A stretch of 64,000 nucleotides of DNA, taken from the NCBI GenBank assembly GCA_047921455.1, contig JBLRWC010000006.1, positions 27,407 to 91,406 of the forward strand, in the 5' to 3' direction. The notes under the pieces were generated by a model. That model had not been told where the DNA came from, did not search any database, and worked only from the letters and a program-made list of their open reading frames with translations. The first letter of the stretch is position 1. The number at the start of each line of letters is the position of its first letter. Origin of the DNA: XN24 sp047921455 (GTDB lineage Bacteria > Pseudomonadota > Gammaproteobacteria > Steroidobacterales > XN24). This document shows, in pieces, positions 8,499-16,267 of this stretch. The position numbers and the translations under genes were made by a program.

Positions 8499-9526
8499 CG
8501 GCGGAAGCGCTCCGCATCCAGGTTGAGCCATTCCAGCGCGGTACCGGACAACAAGCGTCGCTTCTCCTCGGCCGAGAGGTCATGCATTTGTTCGATCATC
8601 TGACCCGGTTCGGTTTCGCCGAGTGGAAAGGGATAATCACTGCCCAGCGCGATGTTTTCTACGCCCATGAGGTTGATCATGAAGCGTAGCAGGTTGGGAT
8701 CGTGCACCAGCGAGTCGACATAAAAACGCCCGAGATAGTCGCGCGGGTTCTTGTCACTGTCCGCCGCCACGAGGTCGGGGCGTACCTTGAAACCGTGCTC
8801 GATGCGGCCGAGCGTCGCGGGGAAGGCGCCGCCGCCGTGCGCGAACAGCACGCGCAGGCCCGGCAGCCGCTCGAACACGCCGCCGAAGATCATCGAGCAG
8901 ATCGACAGCGAGGTCTCCGCGGGCATACCGACCAACCAGGGCAGCCAGTACTTCGGCATGCGCTCGCGGCCCAGCATGTCCCACGGGTGTACGAAGACTG
9001 CGGCGCCAAGATCGCGCGCGGCTTCAAAGACCGGGAAGAGGTCGGGGTGATCGAGATTCATTTCGTTGACATGCGAGCCGATCTCGATGCCCGCGAGGCC
9101 GAGTTCTTGCACGCAGCGCTCGAGCTCCCGGATCGCCAGGTCGGGCGCCTGCATCGGCACCGTGCCGAGGCCGATGAACCGGTGCGGGCAAGCGGCGACC
9201 AGGCTCGCGACGTGGTCGTTGAGCAGCTTTGCCAGGTCCAAAGCGTCGGCCGGCCGTGCCCAATAACTGAACATGATCGGCACGGTGGACAGCACCTGCA
9301 CGTGGACGCCGTGACCGTCGCAGTCGGTGATGCGTTGCGCGGGATCCCAGCAGTTCGATTGCACCTCGCGGAAGAACTTGCCGTCCTTGAGCATGTGGGC
9401 GCAGCCGGGGCCGTGCTCGGCCAGTTGGACCCAGCCACCATAGCCGTATCGGGCCTGCAGGTCGGGCCAGCCCGGCGGCAGGACGTGAGTGTGAACGTCA
9501 ATTTTCAGCGGCGGCGTGTCGCTCAT
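8495..9526 (-). CDS. nbaD: 2-amino-3-carboxymuconate-6-semialdehyde decarboxylase (ACMSD)
   Basis: A 343-residue amidohydrolase-fold decarboxylase that diverts ACMS from quinolinate (NAD synthesis) to 2-aminomuconate semialdehyde. The zinc-binding HxH is at residues 12 and 14 (KIDVHTHVLPPGWPDL). YGYGGWVQL, NCWDP, STVPIMFSYWA, MQAPDLA, FVHPWDM, AHGGGAFP and ALGSDYPFPLGE follow the vertebrate enzyme closely. The frame is open 31 codons further upstream, but the ATG at 9526 gives the family N-terminus. Its presence shows the operon is catabolic. Confidence 0.95.
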   Translation of the reverse strand: MSDTPPLKIDVHTHVLPPGWPDLQARYGYGGWVQLAEHGPGCAHMLKDGKFFREVQSNCWDPAQRITDCDGHGVHVQVLSTVPIMFSYWARPADALDLAKLLNDHVASLVAACPHRFIGLGTVPMQAPDLAIRELERCVQELGLAGIEIGSHVNEMNLDHPDLFPVFEAARDLGAAVFVHPWDMLGRERMPKYWLPWLVGMPAETSLSICSMIFGGVFERLPGLRVLFAHGGGAFPATLGRIEHGFKVRPDLVAADSDKNPRDYLGRFYVDSLVHDPNLLRFMINLMGVENIALGSDYPFPLGETEPGQMIEQMHDLSAEEKRRLLSGTALEWLNLDAERFRR

Positions 9527-9548
9527 TGCGTGGCGGTCAACGTCGCGG

Positions 9549-10061
9549 TCAGCGCGGCGGCATCTCGTGGCCGCATTCAGCGCAGTGCCGGTTGGCGGCC
9601 GTGCCATAGAAGCGATCAAACACGGGCGGCAGCTGCGTCACGATGTCGTGCACGTGCAGGAATTCCTCGTACAGCTTGTGGCCGCAATTTTCGCAGAACC
9701 ACATGAACCCGTCCTGTTCCTCGGGTCCCCGGCGCCGCTCGATCACCATGCCGACGGTGTCGGCGTAACGCTGGGGCGAGTGCGGCACCTCGGCGGGCAG
9801 CAGCAGCATCTCGCCGGCGCGGATCGGGATGTCCACGATCTGGCCGTCCTGCACGGTCTTGAGCAGCATGTCTCCCTCGAGCTGGTAAAAGAATTCCTCG
9901 CCCGGATCCCAGTGGTAATCCGTGCGGCTGTTCGGACCACCGACCACCATGACAATAAACTCGGCATCCTCGAACACGACCTGGTTGCACACGGGTGGCT
10001 TGAGCTTGTGACGATGCTCTGCGAGCCACTCCTGGAAGTTGAAGGCGCGTAAGGCTTGCAT
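9549..10061 (-). CDS. nbaC: 3-hydroxyanthranilate 3,4-dioxygenase
   Basis: A 170-residue cupin dioxygenase that opens the ring of 3-hydroxyanthranilate to ACMS. The iron ligands are visible as His50, Glu56 and His94 (YHWDPGEEFFYQ, EVPHSPQR). Two C-terminal CxxC pairs at Cys123/126 and Cys160/163 form the second, rubredoxin-like iron site found in bacterial members. Length equals the family norm. It lies one base after the deaminase gene and 22 bases before the decarboxylase gene. Confidence 0.96.
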   Translation of the reverse strand: MQALRAFNFQEWLAEHRHKLKPPVCNQVVFEDAEFIVMVVGGPNSRTDYHWDPGEEFFYQLEGDMLLKTVQDGQIVDIPIRAGEMLLLPAEVPHSPQRYADTVGMVIERRRGPEEQDGFMWFCENCGHKLYEEFLHVHDIVTQLPPVFDRFYGTAANRHCAECGHEMPPR

Positions 10062-10062
10062 G

Positions 10063-10482
10063 TCAGTCCTCCACGATCGCGATGCACTTCAGCTCGATGG
10101 CAATGGGCGTTGGCAGGCGCGAGATCTCGACGGTGGTGCGGCAGGGCGGATCGACCGGGAAGTACTCGGCCCACAGGCGATTGAACGTCTCGAAGTCGTG
10201 CTGCATATCGGTCAAAAAAACCGTCACGTCCACCAGGCGCTCCCAGCTCGAGCCAGCCGCCTCGAGTACCGCGCGCGTGTTTGCGAACACGGCATGGCAC
10301 TGCAGCTCGATATCGTGGTCCACGATGCGGCCAGTCGCGTCGAGGGTCACGCCCGGAATCGGCCCGCCACCCGGTGCGCGCGGGCCCAGGCCCGAAAGGA
10401 ACAGCAGCTTGCCGACCCGGCGTGCGTGCGGGTAGTGGCCGACCGGTGGGGGGGCGGTGCGGGTCGTGGTGCTGTCGCTCAT
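10063..10482 (-). CDS. nbaF: 2-aminomuconate deaminase (RidA family)
   Basis: A 139-residue RidA/YjgF-fold protein (LLFLSGLGPRAPG, VTVFLTDMQHDFETFN, FPVDPPCRTTVEISRLP). In the 2-nitrobenzoate and tryptophan pathways of Pseudomonas, a RidA-family protein converts 2-aminomuconate to 4-oxalocrotonate. The location between the semialdehyde dehydrogenase and the dioxygenase genes supports that role over general imine deamination. Start ATG at 10482, one base after the dehydrogenase stop. Confidence 0.9.
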   Translation of the reverse strand: MSDSTTTRTAPPPVGHYPHARRVGKLLFLSGLGPRAPGGGPIPGVTLDATGRIVDHDIELQCHAVFANTRAVLEAAGSSWERLVDVTVFLTDMQHDFETFNRLWAEYFPVDPPCRTTVEISRLPTPIAIELKCIAIVED

Positions 10483-10483
10483 T

Positions 10484-11941
10484 TCAGTCGTAACTCACGC
10501 AGACGTTCTTGGCTTCGGTGAAAAACCGCATGGCCTCGAAGCCGCCCTCGCGGCCGAGACCCGAGTTCTTCATGCCGCCCAGTGGAGTGCGCAGGTCGCG
10601 CACCATCCAGCAGTTGACCCACACCATGCCGGCCTCGACGCGTGCTGCCACGCGGTGGCAGCGACCGATATCCCGGCCCCAGATGGACGTGGCCAGGCCG
10701 TAGGAGACGCCATTGGCCAGTGCCACGGCGTCATCCTCATCCTTGAAGGGCGCCAGCGTCGCCACCGGGCCGAAAATTTCTTCCTGGTTCGTGCGGCATT
10801 CCGGCGAGAGATTCTCGAACAGCGCGGGCGACACGAACCAGCCGTCCCGGCAACGTTCGCCGGGTGGCGTGAACGCTTCACCGCCGCACAGCAAGCGACC
10901 GCCCTCGGCCTGTGCGACGGCAATATGATCGAGCACCTTTTGACGATGTTGCGCGGAAATCAGTGCACCTTGTTCGGTCGCCGGGTCATGCGGGTCGCCC
11001 ACTCGCATGGCGCGCACGCGTTGTACGAGCGCGTCACGGAAACGCTCGTAAAGCGGCGCTTCGACGAGAATGCGGGAACCGCACATGCAAACCTGGCCCT
11101 GGTTGGTGAAGGCCGCGCGCAACACGCCCTCCAGGGTGCGCTCGAAATCACAGTCCGCGAACACGATGGTCGGGTTTTTGCCGCCAAGTTCCAGCGATAC
11201 CTTTCTGAAGGACGGCGCGACGGCCTGTGCGATCGATGCGCCGGTACGCGTGCCGCCGGTGAAGGAGATGGCGCGAATTGCCGGGTCGGCCACGAGTTGT
11301 TGGCCGATGCCGGCGCCCTGTCCGTGGAGCATGTTCAGCACGCCGGGCGGCAGCCCTGCCTCGATGCAAAGCTCCGCCAACAGGCCGGCCGTGACGGGCG
11401 CCAGTTCGGATGGCTTCGCAATGACGCAGTTGCCGGCCGCCAGCGCCGGGGCGATTTTCCAGCTCAGCAGGTAAAGCGGCAGATTCCAGGGCGAAATGCA
11501 GCCGACCACCCCGAGCGGCTCCCGCAGCGTGAAGTTGACGCCCGCATCGCCCATCGGGTGCGATTCGCTGGCGAACTGGGTCGCGGCCGCCGCAAAAAAA
11601 CGCAGGTTGGCAGCGACCCGCGGGATGTCGGCGTTGCGGGCGAGCGACAGCGGCTTGCCGGTATCGGTGGATTCGGCTTCGGCAAGTTGTTCGGCACGGC
11701 TCTCGACCAGGTCAGCCAATGCGTTCAGCCAGCCGGCGCGTACCGCGGATCCGGCGCGGCGCCATTCGGGTTGGGCCAGGCGCGCGGCGGCGATCGCCTG
11801 CTGGAGGTCGGCGGCGCTGCTGTCTGCCACGCGACCGCAAGCCTGGCCCGTGGCGGGCTCGTACAGTTCCAGCCAGTCGTCTCCGCTGGGCGGCTGCAGC
11901 CGCCCGTCGATGTAGTTGTAAACCTCCAGCGGCGCGGTCAC
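10484..11941 (-). CDS. nbaE: 2-aminomuconic 6-semialdehyde dehydrogenase
   Basis: A 485-residue NAD-dependent aldehyde dehydrogenase. Key parts are ISPWNLPLYLLSWKIAPALA, the glycine motif SFTGGTRTG, the general base in LELGGKNP, and the nucleophile Cys285 in GQVCMCGSR. EEIFGPV and the C-terminal NCWMVRDLRTPLGGMKNSG resemble hydroxymuconic/aminomuconic semialdehyde dehydrogenases. The frame is open upstream into the SDR gene, but the GTG at 11941 overlaps the SDR stop as GTGA, like its neighbours. It oxidises the ACMSD product to 2-aminomuconate. Confidence 0.92.
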   Translation of the reverse strand: MTAPLEVYNYIDGRLQPPSGDDWLELYEPATGQACGRVADSSAADLQQAIAAARLAQPEWRRAGSAVRAGWLNALADLVESRAEQLAEAESTDTGKPLSLARNADIPRVAANLRFFAAAATQFASESHPMGDAGVNFTLREPLGVVGCISPWNLPLYLLSWKIAPALAAGNCVIAKPSELAPVTAGLLAELCIEAGLPPGVLNMLHGQGAGIGQQLVADPAIRAISFTGGTRTGASIAQAVAPSFRKVSLELGGKNPTIVFADCDFERTLEGVLRAAFTNQGQVCMCGSRILVEAPLYERFRDALVQRVRAMRVGDPHDPATEQGALISAQHRQKVLDHIAVAQAEGGRLLCGGEAFTPPGERCRDGWFVSPALFENLSPECRTNQEEIFGPVATLAPFKDEDDAVALANGVSYGLATSIWGRDIGRCHRVAARVEAGMVWVNCWMVRDLRTPLGGMKNSGLGREGGFEAMRFFTEAKNVCVSYD

Positions 11942-12720
11942 AGGCTCGCCATGCGTCCGCCGTCCACCGGCACGTTGATGCCGTTGATATAGGCCGCTTG
12001 CGGCGAGGCGAGGAAGCCGACGGCAAAGGCAATTTCCTCCGGCCGGGCAAAGCGGCCGGTCGGCACCTGCGCCAGCGCGGCGCGCTCGATTTCTTCGACA
12101 TTGCCGCCGCCTTTCTCGGCGCGCTGCTTGAAGAGATAGTCCAGCCGTTCCGTGCTGGTAAAGCCCGGCAGCACATTGTTCACCGTGATGCTGTGCGGCG
12201 CGAGTTCCCGCGACACGGTTTTTGCCCAGCTCGCCATGGCGGCACGGATGGTATTGGACACGCCCAGGCCGGGGATCGGCTCTTTTACCGAGGTCGAAAT
12301 AATATTGATGATGCGGCCATAACCGGCCTTCTTCATGCCGGGGACCAGGGCCTGGGCCGCGATCTGGGCGGCCACCAGGTGCTGCCTGAACGCCGCCTCG
12401 AATTCTGCCGGCTTGGCGTCGTAGGCAGTCCCGGCGGCAGGCCCGCCGGTGTTGTTGACGAGCACGTGCACCGGGCCCGCGGCAGCGAGGGCAGCAAAGG
12501 CGCGCTCCACCGCGGCACTGTCCAGGAAGTCCACGGCACAAACTTCGTGTCGTGCCGTGCCGCCCGGCAGCTTGGCGGCCACCGCCTGCAGGGCCTGTTC
12601 GTCACGCGCGACCAGCGTCAGCGTCGCTCCCATATCGGCCAGCACCGTGGCGATCGCGCGGCCGATGCCCCGGCTGGCACCACAGACCACGGCGCGGCGT
12701 CCCTCGAGACTTAGTTCCAT
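11938..12720 (-). CDS. SDR-family protein with a substituted active site
   Basis: A 260-residue short-chain dehydrogenase-like protein, first in the kynurenine operon. The Rossmann motif GASRGIG (residues 14-20) and NNTGGP are intact. Where YxxxK is expected the sequence reads SNTIR (155-159), so Tyr is Ser and Lys is Arg. The upstream catalytic Ser (142 or 144) is kept. A minority SDR subfamily annotated as oxidoreductases also carries SNxxR. Its step is unknown, since the known enzymes already account for each reaction to 4-oxalocrotonate. SD GGGAGGGG precedes the ATG; a possible -10 TAAAAT lies at 12749-12754. Confidence 0.85.
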   Translation of the reverse strand: MELSLEGRRAVVCGASRGIGRAIATVLADMGATLTLVARDEQALQAVAAKLPGGTARHEVCAVDFLDSAAVERAFAALAAAGPVHVLVNNTGGPAAGTAYDAKPAEFEAAFRQHLVAAQIAAQALVPGMKKAGYGRIINIISTSVKEPIPGLGVSNTIRAAMASWAKTVSRELAPHSITVNNVLPGFTSTERLDYLFKQRAEKGGGNVEEIERAALAQVPTGRFARPEEIAFAVGFLASPQAAYINGINVPVDGGRMASL

Positions 12721-12751
12721 GTTGCAGCTCCCCCTCCCGTGTTAACCGATT

Positions 12752-13588
12752 TTACCCGTCGCGCGGATCCCACAAGGGTGGTCCGCATTCGATGCTGGTC
12801 CGCACCTCGTCGTCCAGCCGCAGCGCCGTCAGCCGACCACCGTATACGCAGCCCGTGTCGACGCTGAAGGCGCCGTCGTGGGCGATCTCGCCCAGCAGCG
12901 ACCAGTGCCCGAAGACCAGGCGCAGTCCTGCGCTGCGCCGACCGGGGAAGCGGTACCATGGAATCAGCTCCGCACTCGCTCGCTCGAGCGTACCCTTGCT
13001 GGCCAGTTCCAGGCTGCCGTCCGGCCGTAAAAAGCGCATTCGCGTCAGCGCATTGACAATATAGCGCAGCCGATCGATGCCCTCGAGCGCCGGGTCCCAC
13101 CGGGCCGGCTCATTGCCATACATATGCTGCAGAAATTCCACCACCTGGTCGCCTCGCAGCACAGCCTCCAGTTCGGCAGCTGCGGCGCGTGCATCGGCCA
13201 GGTCCCATTGCGGCGGCAGGCCGGCGTGCACCATGGTGAAGTCGAGCGCCGCGTCGTGGTGCAGCATGGGCCGGCGGCGGAGCCAGTCCAGCAGTTCATC
13301 GCAATCGTCGGCCTCGAGGACTTGCTGCAGCGTGTCGCGCTTTTTTCTTGGCCGGTTGTCCGCGTAACCGGTCGCCAACAGGTGCAGGTCATGGTTGCCG
13401 AGGACCGTGACCGCAAGCTCGCCAAGCGAGCGCAGGTACCGCAGGGTGGCCAGTGAGGCGGGGCCGCGATTGACGAGATCGCCGGTCAACCAGAGCCGGT
13501 CACGTGCCGGGTCGAACGCAATCCGGTCGAGCAGCCGCTGGAGGGGTTCGAGACAGCCCTGCAGATCGCCGATGGCGTACACGGCCAT
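12752..13588 (-). CDS. apaH: Bis(5'-nucleosyl)-tetraphosphatase, symmetrical
   Basis: A 278-residue calcineurin-like phosphoesterase that splits Ap4A to two ADP. The metal-binding blocks are at the N-terminus: GDLQGC (7-12), TGDLVNRGP, LGNHDLH; then MVHAGLPP and FGHWS, with VDTGCVYGGRLTALRL at the end. Length matches E. coli ApaH (about 280). Its ATG overlaps the apaG TGA by one base (TGATG). It is the last gene of the lptD-to-apaH series. Confidence 0.96.
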   Translation of the reverse strand: MAVYAIGDLQGCLEPLQRLLDRIAFDPARDRLWLTGDLVNRGPASLATLRYLRSLGELAVTVLGNHDLHLLATGYADNRPRKKRDTLQQVLEADDCDELLDWLRRRPMLHHDAALDFTMVHAGLPPQWDLADARAAAAELEAVLRGDQVVEFLQHMYGNEPARWDPALEGIDRLRYIVNALTRMRFLRPDGSLELASKGTLERASAELIPWYRFPGRRSAGLRLVFGHWSLLGEIAHDGAFSVDTGCVYGGRLTALRLDDEVRTSIECGPPLWDPRDG

Positions 13589-13962
13589 CAGTGCAGCGCG
13601 CCCGGCCTCGCCAGCGTGAATGCGGCGATGGGCGCCTCGAAATGCTGACCGGCCTCGTCAACCATCTGGTAGGCGCCGCGCATCGAACCGACCGGCGTGG
13701 GGATGACGGCGCCGCTCGTGTAGCGAAAGCCCTCGCCCGGGCGGATCAACGGCTGCTCGCCGACGACGCCGGCGCCGCGCACCTCCTGTATGCCGCCGTT
13801 CGCGTCGGTAATGATCCAGTGTCGCGACAACAGGCGCGCGGGGATCTCGCCTTCGTTGCGGATGGTGATGCTGTAGGCGAAAGCGTACCGCCCCTGGTCG
13901 GGGTTGGATTGCTGATCCAGGTACGTGGTTTCTACCTCGATCCGGATCGGGGGTTGGGCCAT
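13588..13962 (-). CDS. apaG: Co2+/Mg2+ efflux protein ApaG
   Basis: A 124-residue ApaG-fold protein (VETTYLDQQSNPDQGRYAFA, LLSRHWIITDANG, VRGAGVVGEQP, FRYTSGAVIPTPVGSMRGAY). The molecular role of ApaG is not well settled despite its name. An in-frame ATG seven codons upstream exists, but the start at 13962 gives the family length of about 125. It sits directly before apaH. Confidence 0.93.
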   Translation of the reverse strand: MAQPPIRIEVETTYLDQQSNPDQGRYAFAYSITIRNEGEIPARLLSRHWIITDANGGIQEVRGAGVVGEQPLIRPGEGFRYTSGAVIPTPVGSMRGAYQMVDEAGQHFEAPIAAFTLARPGALH

Positions 13963-14019
13963 TGGGCGCTCCGTGGGAGACATCTCGCGGAAGCCCCGAT
14001 TCTACACGACCCCCGGCAG

Positions 14020-14451
14020 CTACCTCGGCAGGCGCACAGCCAGCAGGTCGCAGGGGGCCGCGTGCAGCACGGCATCCTCGGTCTGGTTGACGATCAGCGC
14101 CAGGCCGTGTCGCTCCCGGCTGCCGAGCACGACCAGGTCAGCGGGCCACTCGCGCGTCTTGCGCAGCAACTCGGTCTTGATCGTGCCCGCGATGACCTGC
14201 TGTTCGACGTCCTCGAGGCCCGCCGCGGTCGCCAGTTCGGCCAGCCGGGTGCGGGCACCGGCCACCAGTTCTTCCTCGATGCTCACCGCCGGCAACAAGG
14301 CTTCGCCCATCGGCTCCACCGGCACGTACTCGACCACGTGCATCAGGGTCAGCTGTGCGCCTGCCAGGCCAGCCATGGCCTTTGCCCGGGACAGCACCAG
14401 CTGGCTGTGCTCGTCGAGGTCCACCGCCGCAAGAATCCGCTGGTAATCCAT
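14020..14451 (-). CDS. Universal stress protein, UspA family
   Basis: A 143-residue Usp-fold protein: YQRILAAVDLDEHSQLVLSRA at the N-terminus, MHVVEYVPVEP, the strand ADLVVLGSRERHG, and HAAPCDLLAVRL at the C-terminus. The glycine-rich ATP loop (GxxGx9GS/T) is incomplete, with VNQTED where GS is expected, so ATP binding is doubtful, as in E. coli UspA. Unusually, it lies between ksgA and apaG, which are normally adjacent. Confidence 0.9.
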   Translation of the reverse strand: MDYQRILAAVDLDEHSQLVLSRAKAMAGLAGAQLTLMHVVEYVPVEPMGEALLPAVSIEEELVAGARTRLAELATAAGLEDVEQQVIAGTIKTELLRKTREWPADLVVLGSRERHGLALIVNQTEDAVLHAAPCDLLAVRLPR

Positions 14452-14492
14452 GTGCGTACTCCTTTGAGCTTACCCGCCAAGTATAGAGCGGT

Positions 14493-15269
14493 TCAGGCCG
14501 ATTCGTCCGCCAGCCGGGCGAACATTTCCGGTGGCAGCATTTCCGCGCGGATACCGGGATCGCAACCCGCTGCCCGGATGGCGTCTTCGTCGACCAGCCC
14601 GGCCAGGGCGTTACGCAAGGTCTTGCGCCGCTGCCCGAAGGCGTGGCGCACGACCGTGGCGAAACGCGCCGGGTCGCTGACCTTGAAGGGCGGCTCGGTC
14701 CAGGGCTCGAGCCGCACGATGGAGGACCAGACCTTGGGCGGCGGACGGAAGGCGCCGGGGCCGATGTCGAAGAGCCACTGGACCCGGCAGGCCGCCGCGA
14801 GCATCACTGTGAGGCGGCCGTAGGTGCGCGAACCCGGCGCGGCGACCATGCGCTGGACGACCTCTCGTTGCAGCATGAAATGCATATCCCGGATGACGCT
14901 GGCCTGGGCGATGAAACGAAACAACAGGGGCGTCGAGACGTTGTACGGCAGGTTGCCGGCCAGGCGCAGGCGTTCTCCCGGCGCCGCCAGCTTCGCCAGG
15001 GGAAATTTCAAGGCGTCACCCTGGACGATGGTCAGCGCGTCGCCGGCCTCCGGCCGGGTCGCAAGCTGTGCGGCGAGATCCCGGTCCAGCTCGATGACGG
15101 TGAGCCGGGCGCCGCGCGCCAGTAGCGGAAACGTGAGTGCGCCCGCGCCCGGCCCGATCTCGACCAGGCGCTCGCCGGGCGCCGGGTCGATCGCAGCGAC
15201 AATGCGCTCGATGACCGCCGGATCATGCAGGAAATGTTGGCCGAAGCGCTTGCGCGGCCGATGATTCAT
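14493..15269 (-). CDS. rsmA: 16S rRNA dimethyladenosine transferase
   Basis: A 258-residue KsgA/RsmA methyltransferase that dimethylates two adjacent adenosines in the 3' terminal hairpin of 16S rRNA. RKRFGQHFLHD at the N-terminus, SAM motif VEIGPGAGALT, the catalytic NLPYNVSTPLLF, MLQREVVQRMVA and FGQRRKTLRNAL are all present. The ATG overlaps the pdxA stop by 4 bases. Confidence 0.96.
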   Translation of the reverse strand: MNHRPRKRFGQHFLHDPAVIERIVAAIDPAPGERLVEIGPGAGALTFPLLARGARLTVIELDRDLAAQLATRPEAGDALTIVQGDALKFPLAKLAAPGERLRLAGNLPYNVSTPLLFRFIAQASVIRDMHFMLQREVVQRMVAAPGSRTYGRLTVMLAAACRVQWLFDIGPGAFRPPPKVWSSIVRLEPWTEPPFKVSDPARFATVVRHAFGQRRKTLRNALAGLVDEDAIRAAGCDPGIRAEMLPPEMFARLADESA

Positions 15270-16252
15270 GGCTGTCCGACGCGGCGGCCGGCGATGTCCA
15301 GCGCAAGCTTGAGCGCGGCTACGAGGCTCCCGGAATCTGCTCGGCCGGTACCGGCAATGTCGAGCGCGGTGCCGTGATCGACCGAGGTCCGCAGCAGTGG
15401 CAGGCCGAGCGTGATGTTCACGGCGCGACCGAAGCCGGCATATTTCAGTACCGGCAGGCCCTGGTCGTGGTACATGGCGAGCACCGCGTCGCAGTGGGCC
15501 AGTCGATCCGGCGTGAACAGCGTATCGGCTGGCAGCGGGCCTTCCAGCTGTAGCCCCTCGGCACGCAGCGCGGCGAGCGCCGGCGCAATCACCCGGATTT
15601 CTTCGTCGCCGAGGTGTCCGCCTTCGCCGGCATGCGGATTGAGGCCTGCTACCAGGATGCGGGGATTGGCGATGCCGAAGCTGGTGCGTAACCCCTGGTG
15701 CAGCACGCGCAGCACCGTGTCCAGCTTTTCCCCGGTGATCGCCGCCGGCACTTTTGCCAACGGCAGGTGGGTGGTCGCCAGGGCCACGCGCAGCGTATTC
15801 GCGACGAGCAACATGACGGGCTCGCCACCCGCCAGCTCGGCCAGGAACTCGGTATGTCCGGAAAAGGGATGTCCCGCCGCGCTGATGATGGCCTTTTGCA
15901 CCGGGGCGGTGACCATGCCGTCAAACTCACCAGCGAGGCAGCCGCGCGCTGCGCGACGCAACATGTCAAGCACCGCCGTCGCGTTGCGCGCATCGGGCAC
16001 GCCCGGCTGGACCGGTGCCACCAGCGGAACGTCGATGACCTGCAGTTCGCCGGCGCGGTGGGCGCGTGGTGCGGTGACGGCGCGTGGCGTGACGGGCAGT
16101 TCGAGCCGCCGGGCGGTCGCCTGCAGATGCGCGAGCGGTCCGATAGTCACCAGGCGCGCCGGCCACGGCACGGCGGCGATCGCCAGGCAAAGTTCAGGCC
16201 CGATACCGGCGGGTTCGCCGGCGGTCAACGCAATGGCCGGCAAGGTCTTCAT
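15266..16252 (-). CDS. pdxA: 4-hydroxythreonine-4-phosphate dehydrogenase
   Basis: A 328-residue PdxA, which acts in the DXP-dependent pathway to pyridoxal phosphate. TAGEPAGIGPEL at the start, VTAPVQKAIIS, FSGHTEFLAEL (metal His), LNPHAGEGG and AMYHDQGLPVLKY (metal His) are characteristic. Length equals the family. It lies 15 bases after surA and overlaps rsmA by 4 bases. Confidence 0.96.
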   Translation of the reverse strand: MKTLPAIALTAGEPAGIGPELCLAIAAVPWPARLVTIGPLAHLQATARRLELPVTPRAVTAPRAHRAGELQVIDVPLVAPVQPGVPDARNATAVLDMLRRAARGCLAGEFDGMVTAPVQKAIISAAGHPFSGHTEFLAELAGGEPVMLLVANTLRVALATTHLPLAKVPAAITGEKLDTVLRVLHQGLRTSFGIANPRILVAGLNPHAGEGGHLGDEEIRVIAPALAALRAEGLQLEGPLPADTLFTPDRLAHCDAVLAMYHDQGLPVLKYAGFGRAVNITLGLPLLRTSVDHGTALDIAGTGRADSGSLVAALKLALDIAGRRVGQP

Positions 16253-16267
16253 TAGTGTTCGCCCGGC

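Noticed and set aside
10457..11992. 511-codon plus-strand frame across the aldehyde dehydrogenase
   Set aside because: Antisense to a well-conserved enzyme; no family resemblance.
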